Source: Aureobasidium sp. EXF-3400 (lineage: Eukaryota; Ascomycota; Dothideomycetes; Dothideales; Saccotheciaceae). From it: a stretch of DNA of 64,000 nt. The stretch is taken from positions 32,246 through 96,245 of the forward strand of contig SWBL01000189.1 of assembly GCA_024195585.1 (NCBI GenBank), written 5' to 3'. Below are positions 12,128 to 22,392 of this stretch, piece by piece. Every line of letters begins with the position of its first letter. Positions within the stretch are counted from its first letter, which is position 1. Position numbers and translations under genes: made by a program. Below the pieces are notes generated by a model, which did not search any database, had not been told where the DNA came from, and saw only the letters and a list, made by a program, of their open reading frames with translations.

Positions 12128-13575
12128 AGGGTTGTTTCTCTCAAATAGTGTTAACTTCTAAAGGGCTGGGATGAGATGGTTCGTGGAAGGAATTTGATGC
12201 AGATGGCTGGGCCTCTGTATCTTTCTTTCTTGTGTTTTCCTTCCTGCTAATGAGGTGTATGTAAGGATTGATTCAATCTGAATATTGTTTTTCTTTCTGT
12301 GCTTTTCTGTCAACTTGTCTTTTTCCATATGTGTACTTTCCCTTTCCACCAACAGTCAGAGCATTGCCAGATTCCCGAGATATTCCCTGTCCGAAGAGTT
12401 CACTTCTCTGCCAACGCTCTTCTCGTCCCTATATACCGAACGACGTCATGCTTTTTTTTTCTTATTCGAACATGTCTGCAACTTGCGGAGTGCCTTGGGA
12501 GCCTTGGGAGGCCTTACAGCAAAAGGGAAAAGGCCTAATTACATCATTTTTTGTTTTGTTTTGACTCGTAAGATGGATGTGTCAGATGTCACTTACTTCC
12601 TCCGCATGTCCGCAAGTGTCATAAGATGGGAGGCCTTGAAACAAGGGTTTACGCAATATGATACGTTTGGAACGGAATGTAGGGGTATAGCATGCCTGAA
12701 AGTTTATAGCGGTTTACGTGGTATGATGTCACCCTCTGAAGTAGTTGATTTTGTGTTTTTGATTGTTGGGGTAAAGATAACATCTTATGCTGTTCTCGAT
12801 TGTAGAAGCCTAAGGTTTACTAGTATGAAATAAAGGTTGTTTAGCTCTTCTAAATCTTTAAGAAATATCTTTTTCGATGATTAAGGGTTTGAAGGTAATT
12901 CTTGCATGCTTTTATGATTTTTTTAGTAGCGAAATGTCTTTGGGTTGAGTATAGACTAAGCTATTAGAGCTTTTTATATACTTATGTAGTCTAAAGTATA
13001 AAAAGAGAAAGAAATAAAGTAAATAGGATATGTTTTACCCTTCCTTATCGTAGACCTAGATTAACTCTAGTAACACTAATGATTTGCTATAGACTTTACA
13101 TGTGCAGACAGATAAACGTGCGTATCTATTAAAGGACTGTATTCCCATCGCCAAACGCAGGCAGGCAAGTGCCAGTTGGTGTGTCTACGGCAGTCGTTTA
13201 CCGCTATCACGTGCTCATGCGCCTTGCTCGAACAGGCCAAACTGATGCATGCGGCCGCACACACAAATACAGAAGCCGCGCCAGCAGATACCTGATGGTA
13301 AACTCTTTTCACCCGATCGATCCTGGCAAATTTCTCAGATAAGAAGGTCCTAGGTTCGACCCCCAACACTTACAGCCTCCAGGGAGACCCACCATCTTCT
13401 TCCTCCATCGCCAGTCACTATAGCGGTGTGTCGTCTTGGCCTCAAGACTGTCAGAGTGTGGAGCAGCTCTTGATCGTCTTTGATATTCCAAGTGTGAGTA
13501 CTAAATCGCAGGCGGTTAGCAAGTCAGTGACCCATTTGAACCACGGCGCCAAACTTACTGCAGGCCTTTTACAAT
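12128..13575. other. Intergenic with AT-rich degraded stretch
   Basis: The first part is 3' sequence of the cutinase gene. From about 12835 to 13085 the DNA is clearly AT-richer than its surroundings and has few codable frames, as in old, mutated repeats. A tRNA T-arm-like string (GGTTCGACCCC) occurs at about 13343-13364 without a matching stem or acceptor arm. No gene is supported. Confidence 0.4.
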
Positions 13576-14112
13576 ATGTCTGTACCACCGTCACAATCGA
13601 CGTCGAACAAAGCCTCGAGAGTAGACAGTCGGATCATCTGGAAGCCGCCAATTCAATATATTGACTGGACCGAACTGCATCAGACCATCCCTCTACGTGG
13701 TCTGTTGGCACTAGCATCCCAGATGGCAAGGATTGTGCCTTCGCTCTTAAATCCGACACGAAACCTTTCTCGGGCGGTCAATCTATCATATTCGTAGTAG
13801 AGTATTCGGATAGCATCAAGTATGCGTTCCGGCTGCCTTATCATACCCGCAGATCCACGATCCGCGGCTGGCTCTTTTCCCGCGAGCTGGAAAATTGGAA
13901 GGCTCTCATCAGCAATCGCACTCCCCTCGTACCCAAGATCTTCGGATTCGACTTGTCAGATGACAATCTCATTGGCTTTCCCTTTGTTGCCTACGAGTGG
14001 GTCGAAGGAAAGCCATTGCTGTGGAATGACGACCAGCCATGCGACCAAACACATCGAGAGAAGATCATCACAACCCTAGCATCTTTCACCATCGAGACTG
14101 CCTGTCGATTGC
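13576..14112 (+). pseudogene. Remnant of an aminoglycoside-phosphotransferase-like (APH) kinase
   Basis: A frame from the ATG at 13576 (WKPPIQYIDWTEL) loses register near 13685-13720. The next frame carries the recognisable part up to 14112: IPDGKDCAFALK, IIFVVEYSDSIKYAFRLPY, ENWKAL, VPKIFGFDLSDDN, GFPFVAYEWVEGKPL. This resembles the N-lobe of fungal APH (PF01636) kinase-like proteins, whose substrates are mostly unknown. A GT donor-like site at 14113 is followed by an in-frame stop, and no C-lobe (catalytic HxD loop) is visible downstream. Frame change plus missing catalytic half indicate a broken gene. A short unannotated intron could explain the frame change, but not the missing lobe. Confidence 0.6.
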
Positions 14113-14863
14113 AAAAGCCAGGTAAATTCTAGTGGATTGGTTACTACCGGAAGAATAGTTGGCGGATGAGGATCTTTCGAATGAGTGGAAGATGTTTCGG
14201 GCAACGAATCCTGGTTGTTGGTAGTCAATCACGCCTTTTTCCACCAAAAGTAGTCCGATATAAATGTTTGCTTGGCTTGTCTTCTGTCAGCGTTCAGATT
14301 ACCCCGTTGCCCGAACTTCTGGAAACACAGGTATGGGAGGCTTTCAATCTAATCCGAGTATCGGCCATTAGTATAGGAAATTGAGACGGTGATCTATACT
14401 AACGCTACTAAGGTCGCCGCTCAAAGTCTTGATTTACAGGACTGCGAGTAGCAACCATCGCGTACCGTGTAGAGTAGCAAAAGCTTAGAGACTTTTGTAT
14501 CTGCGTAAGTCAACCAGTAGATTGTTTCATAGAAAAAGATGCCATCTCGGGATATGCTGACCTGTTGCCCATTTGATTCCCCTCCTTGTTGTTCAGAGAT
14601 TCATATGAAAAAACTGTTATCTCGGCATCTTAACTTCAACGCGGGCAGTGTGTCTAGCAGCTTCGAGACCGAGACCAGTATTCCTTCCAGTTACGATGAC
14701 TGTCTGGTCTGCGAAACTTGAGTTGGGAGCAGGCGACTTGGCGAACAGCTACCTTGCACAATCCATGGTCGGAGTTTGGTTTCTCATTCAACCTCAAGAG
14801 TGATGTTGGCGGCGATTGGCTGATAACGTCTCTTAGCGTACTACAACCACAGAAGCACACCGG

Positions 14864-15236
14864 GTCCAAGCTGTTATCATGACTCGATTGATCCGCGTAG
14901 CTTCAAACGAAATGCTCAAGTCTTTAGACTGGGAGATCCTAGCAGGCACACCTATAGGCATGACGACCCACTTCATAGGTCTTGACCCGAATCTGTTCCC
15001 CAAGCCTCACAAGTTTGATCCAGAGCTGTGGCTCAACCCATTTGTAGGATCGGACTGTCATGAGTGATACGTGATGCCTTTCCCCAAAGGTAGCAGAGCT
15101 TGTGTTGGATTGCAGTATGTATTGATTACTAAGGCTTGCATCACGATCACTGCTAACAGCGGTAGAGAGCCTTGCAAATGCCGAACTATACCTGGGCATC
15201 GCCAAAGTCTTTCGGAGGTTCGACCTTGAGCTCTAA
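14864..15236 (+). pseudogene. 3' fragment of a cytochrome P450 with in-frame stop
   Basis: The frame reads TRLIRVASNEMLK, DWEILAGTPIGMTTHF, LDPNLFPKPHKFDPELW, then an in-frame TGA at 15065-15067, then the heme-binding segment PFPKGSRACVG. A probable 55-bp intron (15115-15169, with a CTAAC branch site) leads to LANAELYLGIAKVFRRFDLEL and a stop. This is the last fifth of a fungal microsomal P450, with the heme-ligand Cys in FxxGxRxC. The I-helix and ExxR region are not recognisable upstream. The TGA sits where family members have Arg or Lys, so a CGA to TGA change is likely. It lies just downstream of the kinase remnant. Confidence 0.72.
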
Positions 15237-15497
15237 AAAAACAAGTCACAGGGGTGTGGAGGTTACTTAGGATGGATTCGCTGGCGGGTTTTGTTCGGAT
15301 CCAAGAGGCATTTGTGTTAAAGACAGAAGGCATTGACGAGCTTAATCGAGTGACAAAGTCCCTCTCCAAGGCGTGAATGTATGCTCCATTGACGGTCATA
15401 GGTACATCGGGCAGAACAAGAAAATGAAGCAGATGTGGTTGCGAAGGTGAAATCAAACGATTGGTCTGTGGAAACAAACTATCAGAGAATCGTCACA

Positions 15498-16704
15498 CTA
15501 CTCCAGCCTGTATGCGGCGGGCTCTCCAAAAGGGTTGCTGCTGGCGCCTCTCCTGAACAGCTCGTCGATGAACTTGTGTCTTTTCAATGCAACCTTCCAG
15601 TCCGCATATGACTCCGTCTTTCCTTTCGCGTAAGCGTCATACAGACGTCCGACATTCTGAGCTGGCTGCTCGAGTCCACTCAGCTCATCTTCACGCAACT
15701 TGATTATCTCTGCCTCTTCCTCGCCTTCTCTCCAGTACTTGATCTCGATACCGACGTGATCGATATCAAAACAGCCTCTAGGGTTAGTAAGCTGAATAGC
15801 CCCTTTGTCGCCATTGATGAGCCACCGGCAGCCCGGCTCACCAGGAAAAGCTTTGCCGGCACGTATCTGGTATGTCATCAAAACTCCAGAATCAAATCGA
15901 CCTTGAAGAAGAATGTTGTCCGGAGTGTCTTTCTTGACGCTCTCAATGATTTTTCCGCCTTGAGCTGGATCTATAATCTCGACAGTCGGATGATCGATAC
16001 CCATGATACTGCTAAAGGCTTCTAGCTCGCCGAAAACTTCTAGCACGCAACTTATATCTAATATGATTAGACTTGAACTGTATGTGAGGTATGCATAACT
16101 CACTATGCAGGAACCATACGGTGGCGAAGTTGCCTCCACTTTCTTGCTCCGCCAAAATCCTGAAGGACACAGGTAGAGGCTTGTCCAACGGGAATCCGGT
16201 CGTGACTATAAGTGTCGTACTCAATGGTTTGCCGATCTTGCCTTCGGCTATGATTTTCTTGATGAGGTGTATTGCTGGATGGGCTTGACCCTGAGAGCCA
16301 AACATGGTTCTGACACCAATCTTCTCAGCTTCGTCCATGAGTTCTTGCATCTGCTTCATGTTTGACGCGAACGGAAGCTCGGTATACACATTCTTTCCTG
16401 CTTTAATTGCAGGAAGACAAACATCGTAGTGGCTCTTCACTCCAACCACGCATACAACAAGCTCAACGTCAGGATCAGCGGCGAGATCCTCGGGTGAGCC
16501 GTATGTCTTGACGGACTCAGCAAGCCCAAAGTGTTTGACTGATCGTCTCGCACTGTCGACGGAAGAGTTGCAAAGCGCGACGATCTCGTACAGAGCTTTT
16601 CCGTGCTCTGATTGTAGGTATGGCAGATGGGCAAGTACAGCCCAATTTGTCGCCGTAGAGGACGTGCTCAGACCGACAAGCCCGATCTTGATAGGTGGTG
16701 CCAT
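15498..16704 (-). CDS. Gal80-like GFO/IDH/MocA family oxidoreductase
   Basis: Minus-strand exons are 16704-16104 and 16057-15498 with a 46-bp intron, giving 386 residues. An ATG at 16743 would add 13 residues; I prefer MAPPIKIGLVG because it starts right at the Rossmann strand. Visible parts: the NAD(P)-binding start KIGLVGLSTSSTATN, VVGVKSHYDV, YTELPFASN (about 107-115) and a C-terminal alpha/beta domain (EPGCRWLINGDKGAIQL). The usual catalytic Lys of the E-K-P motif is Leu here (Glu109-Leu110-Pro111), as in Gal80-type regulators that sense rather than reduce. The biological substrate or partner is unknown. The nearest neighbours are unrelated. Confidence 0.88.
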
Positions 16705-17279
16705 CGGATTTGGAATTGAAGTGATAAGATGCTTGATATCCAAAATTCAAGTAGCGAAGAGGCACTTCAAATACCTTCCTTATCTTTGCAAAGTCGGACA
16801 TGGTTCATCCGTGTTAATGCACGAATTCGGGGCCGGCGTGATGTTTGCACCGCTGGGAAGGAGCGAGCGTCGCGTTAGCTAGCTGATCAGTTGACGTCTG
16901 TCTCCATCGCAACAACATCAATTCAATTTGCTTCCACTTGTCACCGCGCCACTACTGCACTGTACATTGTACATGTTAATGGTTCAAGAATCATGTATCT
17001 TGGTCGACACTTCCAGAATGACTCGTTGTTGACTGCGTGTCGTACGGGCAATCCGTCTTCCGGAAGATGAGCGTGAAGAATTATGAGTATAGTATATACC
17101 AAGTAGGAGTGCCTGTAGGTGCTTACGTGAGCAGCGAAGCTTGCGTCCGGTCAGACTGGACAGCAGCAAAAAATCGTACCAGACCCCGCTTTTGATCTGA
17201 GTACAGAAGATGACTTGACCGAACTCTCCCTAATGATTCTCCCACAAATTCACCCTCGTACTTGCATATTACAGAGATC
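16705..17279. other. Intergenic, divergent promoters
   Basis: This spacer separates the Gal80-like gene (-) from the GFA-domain gene (+). It holds AT-rich islands and a TATAGTATATACC string near 17088-17100. No gene was seen. Confidence 0.4.
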
Positions 17280-17795
17280 ATGACATTTTCTCCTCACACC
17301 AAAGACCAAAGCTTGACAGGCTCATGTCCCTGTTCTAGCGTCTCCTGGAGCTTAACAATGCCACCCGCTGGACTATGCTTCTGCCACTGCGGAGACTGTC
17401 GTTCCAGCTCTCCTGCCAACTCTCCTATACTCTATGGCTTCTTCCCGAATCACGCCATCAAGTTTTTCGTCAACGAGTCTTCATCACAGACTGGCAAACT
17501 CGACTCATCGATTATCACATGCAAGGAAGAGAGTCGAGCAATCAGAGGGTCTTGTAAGCACTGCGGAAGTCTGATTTACATGAAATATCATAGCAGTCCA
17601 GACGAGACCGATCTCAACATGGCATTTTGTAAGGATTCAGCCGTTTTGGAGCAGTCGCAGGATGTTGTTGTGCATATCTTCTGTGAGGAAGAGGTACCCG
17701 AAGGACATCAAGCTTGGAGAGGATTTAGCGATGAGCAGAAACAAAGACTGAATGAATGGGAGAAGGGAGGTAGAAGGAAAAGACCCGACATCTAG
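17280..17795 (+). CDS. GFA/CENP-V domain zinc protein
   Basis: A single exon of 171 residues. The cysteine pattern of the glutathione-dependent formaldehyde-activating (GFA, DUF636) fold is complete: C16 and C18 (GSCPCSSVSW), C35/C37/C40 (CFCHCGDCR) and C92/C95 (GSCKHCGSLIY). These bind one structural and one exchangeable zinc. Proteins of this fold in fungi are usually annotated as formaldehyde-activating or glutathione adduct enzymes, but few have been tested, so the substrate is open. The C-terminus is charged (GGRRKRP). The start is the only ATG before the first zinc ligand. Confidence 0.88.
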   Translation: MTFSPHTKDQSLTGSCPCSSVSWSLTMPPAGLCFCHCGDCRSSSPANSPILYGFFPNHAIKFFVNESSSQTGKLDSSIITCKEESRAIRGSCKHCGSLIYMKYHSSPDETDLNMAFCKDSAVLEQSQDVVVHIFCEEEVPEGHQAWRGFSDEQKQRLNEWEKGGRRKRPDI

Positions 17796-18328
17796 GTTTA
17801 ACTCTATCCTACTCTTGTCGAAGTCAAGGAAGTAACGTGGATTTTGGTCACAGAATAGGCAGCCGAAGAATGATTTAGAACTTCAGCTGAAATGGCCGTA
17901 CTGTCCGGTGCAGCATGGCCGGTCTGATAACACAAGTGCCGGAAATCTGGATCTAGCTGTATACACAGGGAGGAGCCAGATTGCATCCTTATCGCGTGTC
18001 ATCCTTCTGCCATACCCCGCAGTGACTTTTAAACCTGTCTGCATGGATTATGTGCATAGAGTTTATGCCTTTGGCGAATGAGGGGAAAGATTCTCAGCTA
18101 GGTACTTGCTATCTATAATGCTTACAAGGCTGACAACACTGCTTACTCAAGCTTTGTCATACTCTGCCGTCTTATCCTTCAGCTCTTACTCTCTGATCAA
18201 AAAGACAAATACTTCGCCTCACTCTAGATGGTAGAGACCATATTGTCGCACATTTGTTTCACTCGAAATCTCAACACTGCCAACATCGCACATATTGACA
18301 GACCGTAATTCTTAGCTCGGACACCGCT
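17796..18328. other. Intergenic
   Basis: The 533 bp between the GFA gene and the acyl-CoA ligase gene, on the same strand, contain no recognisable coding region. The right end is the presumed promoter of the ligase gene. Confidence 0.4.
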
Positions 18329-20182
18329 ATGATGGTTTTCAGATCGCCGCATCCAGACGTTGACATTCCAAAAGTCAGACAACAATCACGATGCTGGACT
18401 ATAAGGAGGCTGACTATTGGAAAAGCTCGATCTTCTTACGTGGTTATTTCCTCAACATCAGCCTGTCTCAGAGAGTCCTATTTGGATTGATGCTGTCAAT
18501 CCGAGCAAATCAGTAAGTCCAGCAGAGTTGTTGATGTGGGCAAAGAGATTGGGCATTGGCTTGAATAGATTGGGTGTCCAGCCGGGCGAGATTGTGCTCA
18601 TATACACCCCGAACCACATTTTCGTCCCTGTGGCCTACATTGGGATCGTCGGAAACACTCGAGCTTTCAGTGCTATCAATCCCGTCTCAACAGTCAATGA
18701 AGTTGTGCACCAGCTCAAGGATTCTCAAGCTAAAGCCTTGCTGGTTCACCCGAATATGGTAAAGAATGCCATTCTCGCTGCTGAAGAGGCTGGTTTACCC
18801 AAGTACCGCATCTTCCAGTTCAATGACGAATACTGTGAGGAGTTCGACGGGATAAGAGACTGGACAAAAATGCTCGGCAGCCCTCAAGAAGCAATGAGTC
18901 TGCAGTGGAAGAAGCTAGACACGGAGTCCACCACGACATTGGCGACAGTCAACTATAGCTCTGGTACGACCGGTCTGCCGAAGGGAGTGCGCATAAGCCA
19001 CTTCAACCTCATTGCAAACGTCGTCCAGATCATAGCTTGCCTATGGCCTCATGCCGACATCACGCGCGGCAAAGTGGTCCAAGAACGCTGGCTCGGCTTT
19101 GTCCCTTTCTACCATGCGTATGGCCAGATGTTTACCACCCTCATAGCATTGAAGATGAACTTCACTGTTTACATCATGAAGCAGTTTGTCTGTTCCGACT
19201 ATCTGCAGCATATCCAGGACTACAAGATCTCTCATTTGCAAGTCGTGCCGCCTATCTTGGTGATGATGATCAAACGTCCTGAGACAGCCCAATATAATCT
19301 GAAGAGTGTCCAGGGTATTTTTTGTGCTGCAGCACCTCTATCTAGCAAACTCCAGAGTCTAGTTGCACAAAAGTTCAAAGTCGACATAATACAAGGCTGG
19401 GGCATGACGGAGCTTACTTGTGGCGGGATATTACAGCAGGAAAGGGATGACACGGAGACGGTTGGCAAACTCTTGCCCAACCACGAATGCAAGCTAGTCG
19501 ATGATGAGGGTAACGAGGTCGGTTACGACACACCCGGCGAGATCTACATCCGAGCGCCCAACGTTTGTATGGGATACTTCAACAACAAGCAGGCAACTAA
19601 TGACACCATTACCGAAGATGGATGGCTGCGGACAGGCGATATCGCTATTGTGGACAAAAGAGGTTGTTTCCAGATCGTCGACAGGAAGAAAGAGGTACGC
19701 TGCAGAAGACATCCCTGACTTATGAGTTTCCCGCCGACATCTTGGTAGCTCATCAAAGTCAATGCGCTTCAGGTGGCGCCTGCTGAGCTTGAGGCTACTC
19801 TGTTCGAGCATGAAGATGTCGAAGATGCAGCAGTGACTGGGATCAAGCTTCTCGATGAAGAGTGGCCTCGAGCTTACGTGCAGCTTCGGGATCAAGCGAA
19901 AGGTAGAGTGACTGCCAAAGATATCCAAGATTGGATAGCAGCACGTAAGGCAAAGCATAAGCATCTAGTGGGTGGTGTAATGTTTGTCGATGAAGTGCCG
20001 AAGGTAAGATACTTGATCGACGCTGTTTGCGCATGACTATGATGGGAGACTATTCAAGCTAACACCAACTTCAGCTTGCGAGCGGCAAAATCCAACGCAA
20101 GGTTCTCAGGGAATGGGCAAAGAGAGATGTTCTCGTTGTTGAGAACGAGCTGAATGGTAAAAAGCTGCGTGCAAAGCTATGA
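18329..20182 (+). CDS. 4-coumarate-CoA ligase-like acyl-CoA synthetase, probably peroxisomal
   Basis: Four exons: 18329-18373, 18426-19694, 19749-20003 and 20075-20182, with introns of 52, 54 and 71 bp, giving 558 residues. It activates a carboxylic acid to the acyl-AMP and then the CoA thioester. Motifs: P-loop SSGTTGLPKG (about 193-202), GWGMTE, GEIYIRAPNVCMGYFNN, DGWLRTGDI, VDRKKELIKVNALQVAPAELE and the catalytic Lys in SGKIQRK. The first exon encodes MMVFRSPHPDVDIPK, the usual family start, and the ATG doublet leaves one residue uncertain. The C-terminus is AKL, a PTS1-type peroxisome signal, as in many fungal family members. The acid substrate (phenylpropanoid, fatty or secondary-metabolite acid) cannot be inferred. 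Confidence 0.94.
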
Positions 20183-20580
20183 TACGGGTATCGTATTGTC
20201 GTTGGTAGTCTGTCCATGACCTTCATCTCCATCTCTCGCTGTGTGCACAGCAATACGACTGTTTTGATCGAACTTGAAACTTCCTGCTACCGCGCTCAGA
20301 AGTATGCAAGACTCCAGTGGAGTAAGATGTTTTGTAGAGAATCTCATTGTAGATGGTTTTCCATGTTGCAAGTTTGGAGTGAGTCGTTCCTTCGAGATGA
20401 CTTTCTGACTTTGCATACTGACGTTTGCTGCTTGAGAACTTATCAGCAGAAGAGTTGGAGTCTGTCGTGTGTTCGTTATACTGGATTGTAGAAGTTAGTT
20501 TGACGATCAGAGGATAAGCCCGAATAAAAGATGACTGGAGGTTGAGGAGTATGGCTTCAATGTGGATCTTGAACCTCGAA
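20183..20580. other. Intergenic after the acyl-CoA ligase gene
   Basis: No coding region was recognised. Short frames on both strands overlap one another and show no family resemblance. Confidence 0.4.
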
Positions 20581-20745
20581 CAGCGCATGTGACCTTGACG
20601 GAGCGAATATCAGAGACGACAAAAATAGCATGTCAATGACTAAATAACCGTAAAGAGAACATTGATCGCAGGAACAGACCCAACCGGGAATAAGAGCTCG
20701 GCTTTCGGCACAACCCACTCCAATGGCAACGACTTCGGACCTTGG
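20580..20745. repeat. Copy A of a diverged dispersed repeat
   Basis: This segment resembles 34488-34655. Shared blocks, in the same order and spacing on the + strand, are CGCATGTGACC near the left end and, about 100 bp on, CGGGAATAA(GAG)CTCGGCTYTCGGCAC followed by ACGACTTCSGACCT. It could be an old transposon end, a solo LTR piece or a shared promoter module. Judged by eye, similarity is roughly 75-80% in the right half and lower in between. Confidence 0.5.
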
Positions 20746-21151
20746 GCCGCCTCTTAATGTCCATCGCAAGCTTTCCGTACTCCGAAGCGTCGTTGTCCTG
20801 GGACGGAACAACATCCTGCCCTATCGGTGACATATCTGTGGCAAAAGACCCTGGACACCGCGAGTGCGTAGTGTTCCAATTTCCAAACAAAGTATCACGA
20901 TCAATCCCGAAGATCGTTACGCACCAGTCGTCGTCTTTTCCCACGTTAGAAAAACAGGCTGCAGAGTCGAGTTGACACGATGTGTTGATTGTTGATATCT
21001 TCAGTGATCTAGGCTTATCGTAGAGCCTTACGCACTCAGAGTCGACCAACATCGACGCTGCAAACGTTCTTCGAGGATCATGATTTGTTGTTCTGCGTCT
21101 TGAAAGACGGTAAGACTGCAAGACTGCATGAGAAGGTTGTAGAGCTTCCAT
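20633..21151 (-). CDS. Hypothetical 172-residue frame, doubtful
   Basis: A single minus-strand frame with an ATG contains a stretch with protein-like composition (KDDDWCVTIFGIDRDTLFGNW, about residues 71-91) but no recognised domain, signal peptide or membrane segment. Its 3' part overlaps repeat copy A, so it may be part of that element rather than a gene. No splice extension was obvious. Confidence 0.25.
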   Translation of the reverse strand: MEALQPSHAVLQSYRLSRRRTTNHDPRRTFAASMLVDSECVRLYDKPRSLKISTINTSCQLDSAACFSNVGKDDDWCVTIFGIDRDTLFGNWNTTHSRCPGSFATDMSPIGQDVVPSQDNDASEYGKLAMDIKRRPKVRSRCHWSGLCRKPSSYSRLGLFLRSMFSLRLFSH

Positions 21152-21337
21152 CTTTGTAGGATCCAGACAGATGTATATGTCAGGAAGCGAAGGAGTTGTA
21201 AATCTCTGGAATTAATGTTTCAGCTATGCGAAATCTTGTGTACTTGTCCATTAAGACTAAGTTTATTTATAGTCACACGACAAGGTGGTTAGTGACTTGG
21301 GAAGTCGCTTTATTATGTTGTTTGGAAACCCTGTGTT

Positions 21338-22392
21338 TCAAACCATCTGCTCGGTATTCACCAGGTGTGCCATCGAATCTTCCCGGTCTGCCACCGAACC
21401 TTCCTGGTCTACCATCGAACCTTCGGGTTCTTCGAACGAAGCTTCTTTTCCCAGAATGATCTCTTCTTGGTAGTCCGACTCTGCATCCTTGTGGGCAGAT
21501 TCATCTGCAAGAGCGGCATCGGCGGCTTTGCGGTGTTGCTGCGACATGATCCAGAATACTCTTGCGCCCCAAAGCTGGGCACAACTGAATAACAGGTGTA
21601 AAGTCGGTGTCAGAATCTTGAAGTCAAGACTCCAGTCTTTCCACACCGAGAAGAAGATCGAGAATACAGTGATAGTTTCGACGACGGTACCGATGACCTC
21701 GAGGATTGCGGTTGCAAGGAAGATATCTGCAAGCAGCGCATGTTTCTTGGGCCAAGTGCGGTAGGTAATGACAGCTAGGTGTGGCCATAATTCGGCGAGG
21801 ATATCGAAAATTCCTGCTTATTATTAGTGACATATACTGAAAGAAGGAGGTATCAATGCATACCCCAGAGTAAACAGAGCATGAATTCAAGCTCAGCATC
21901 ATGTCTCTGTTTTGGATCTTGAAAAAGCACAGTGGCTGTTTGCGTGATGATGACGGCACCGATATGATGAGCCGCGCTGATATAGCTGACTTTCTCTCGG
22001 TAGAACAACTCAAAAATGTACATCGAGGTGAAGATTTCGAAGACAATAACAAGGACATCGCCGTAGGTGACGTCTCGGCTTCCGAAAGACGACTGTAAAC
22101 TTCTGTGTCCAGAGAGAACGACGATCGCTGGGTAGACAGCGAGAACGATCAAAATCAACTTGATGGTAGCGGCCACATAATGGTTGATGAAGCTCCTCCG
22201 TTGTGCCTGATCGAGGTGCTTGTACTGTTTTGTGAAGCGTTTCACCAGAGGTTCGAGGAGATAAACTCGCACAAGAAAGACAACCACGCAGCAGATAGTG
22301 AGGATGAGACCTGAGAAGGGCACCAGTTTAGACAATTTCTTATCGTCGTGGTAGATCTTTCCAAGACTCTCGTCCAGTCCGGTGAGTGCCAT
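21338..22392 (-). CDS. Polytopic membrane protein, possibly TLC-like
   Basis: Minus-strand exons are 22392-21864 and 21813-21338 with a 50-bp intron, giving 334 residues. I count about seven hydrophobic segments, including VPFSGLILTICCVVVFLVRV, VAATIKLILIVLAVYPAIVVL, DVLVIVFEIFTSMYIFELFY, LLADIFLATAILEVIGTVV and LTPTLHLLFSCAQLW. The fourth contains a paired histidine in YISAAHHIGAVII, reminiscent of the TLC (TRAM-LAG1-CLN8) domain of ceramide synthases and relatives; that link is an inference. The C-terminal 60 residues are acidic and repetitive (EGSM/EGSV/EDSM DxE units) and probably cytosolic. Function unknown. Confidence 0.78.

Noticed and set aside
12268..12833. Frames of up to 182 codons after the cutinase gene
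   Set aside because: They lie in T-rich 3' flanking DNA, overlap each other and have no protein-like conserved segment.
13283..13370. Possible tRNA suggested by GGTTCGACCCC (B-box-like)
   Set aside because: The flanking bases do not form a 5-bp T-stem and no acceptor or anticodon arm could be paired.
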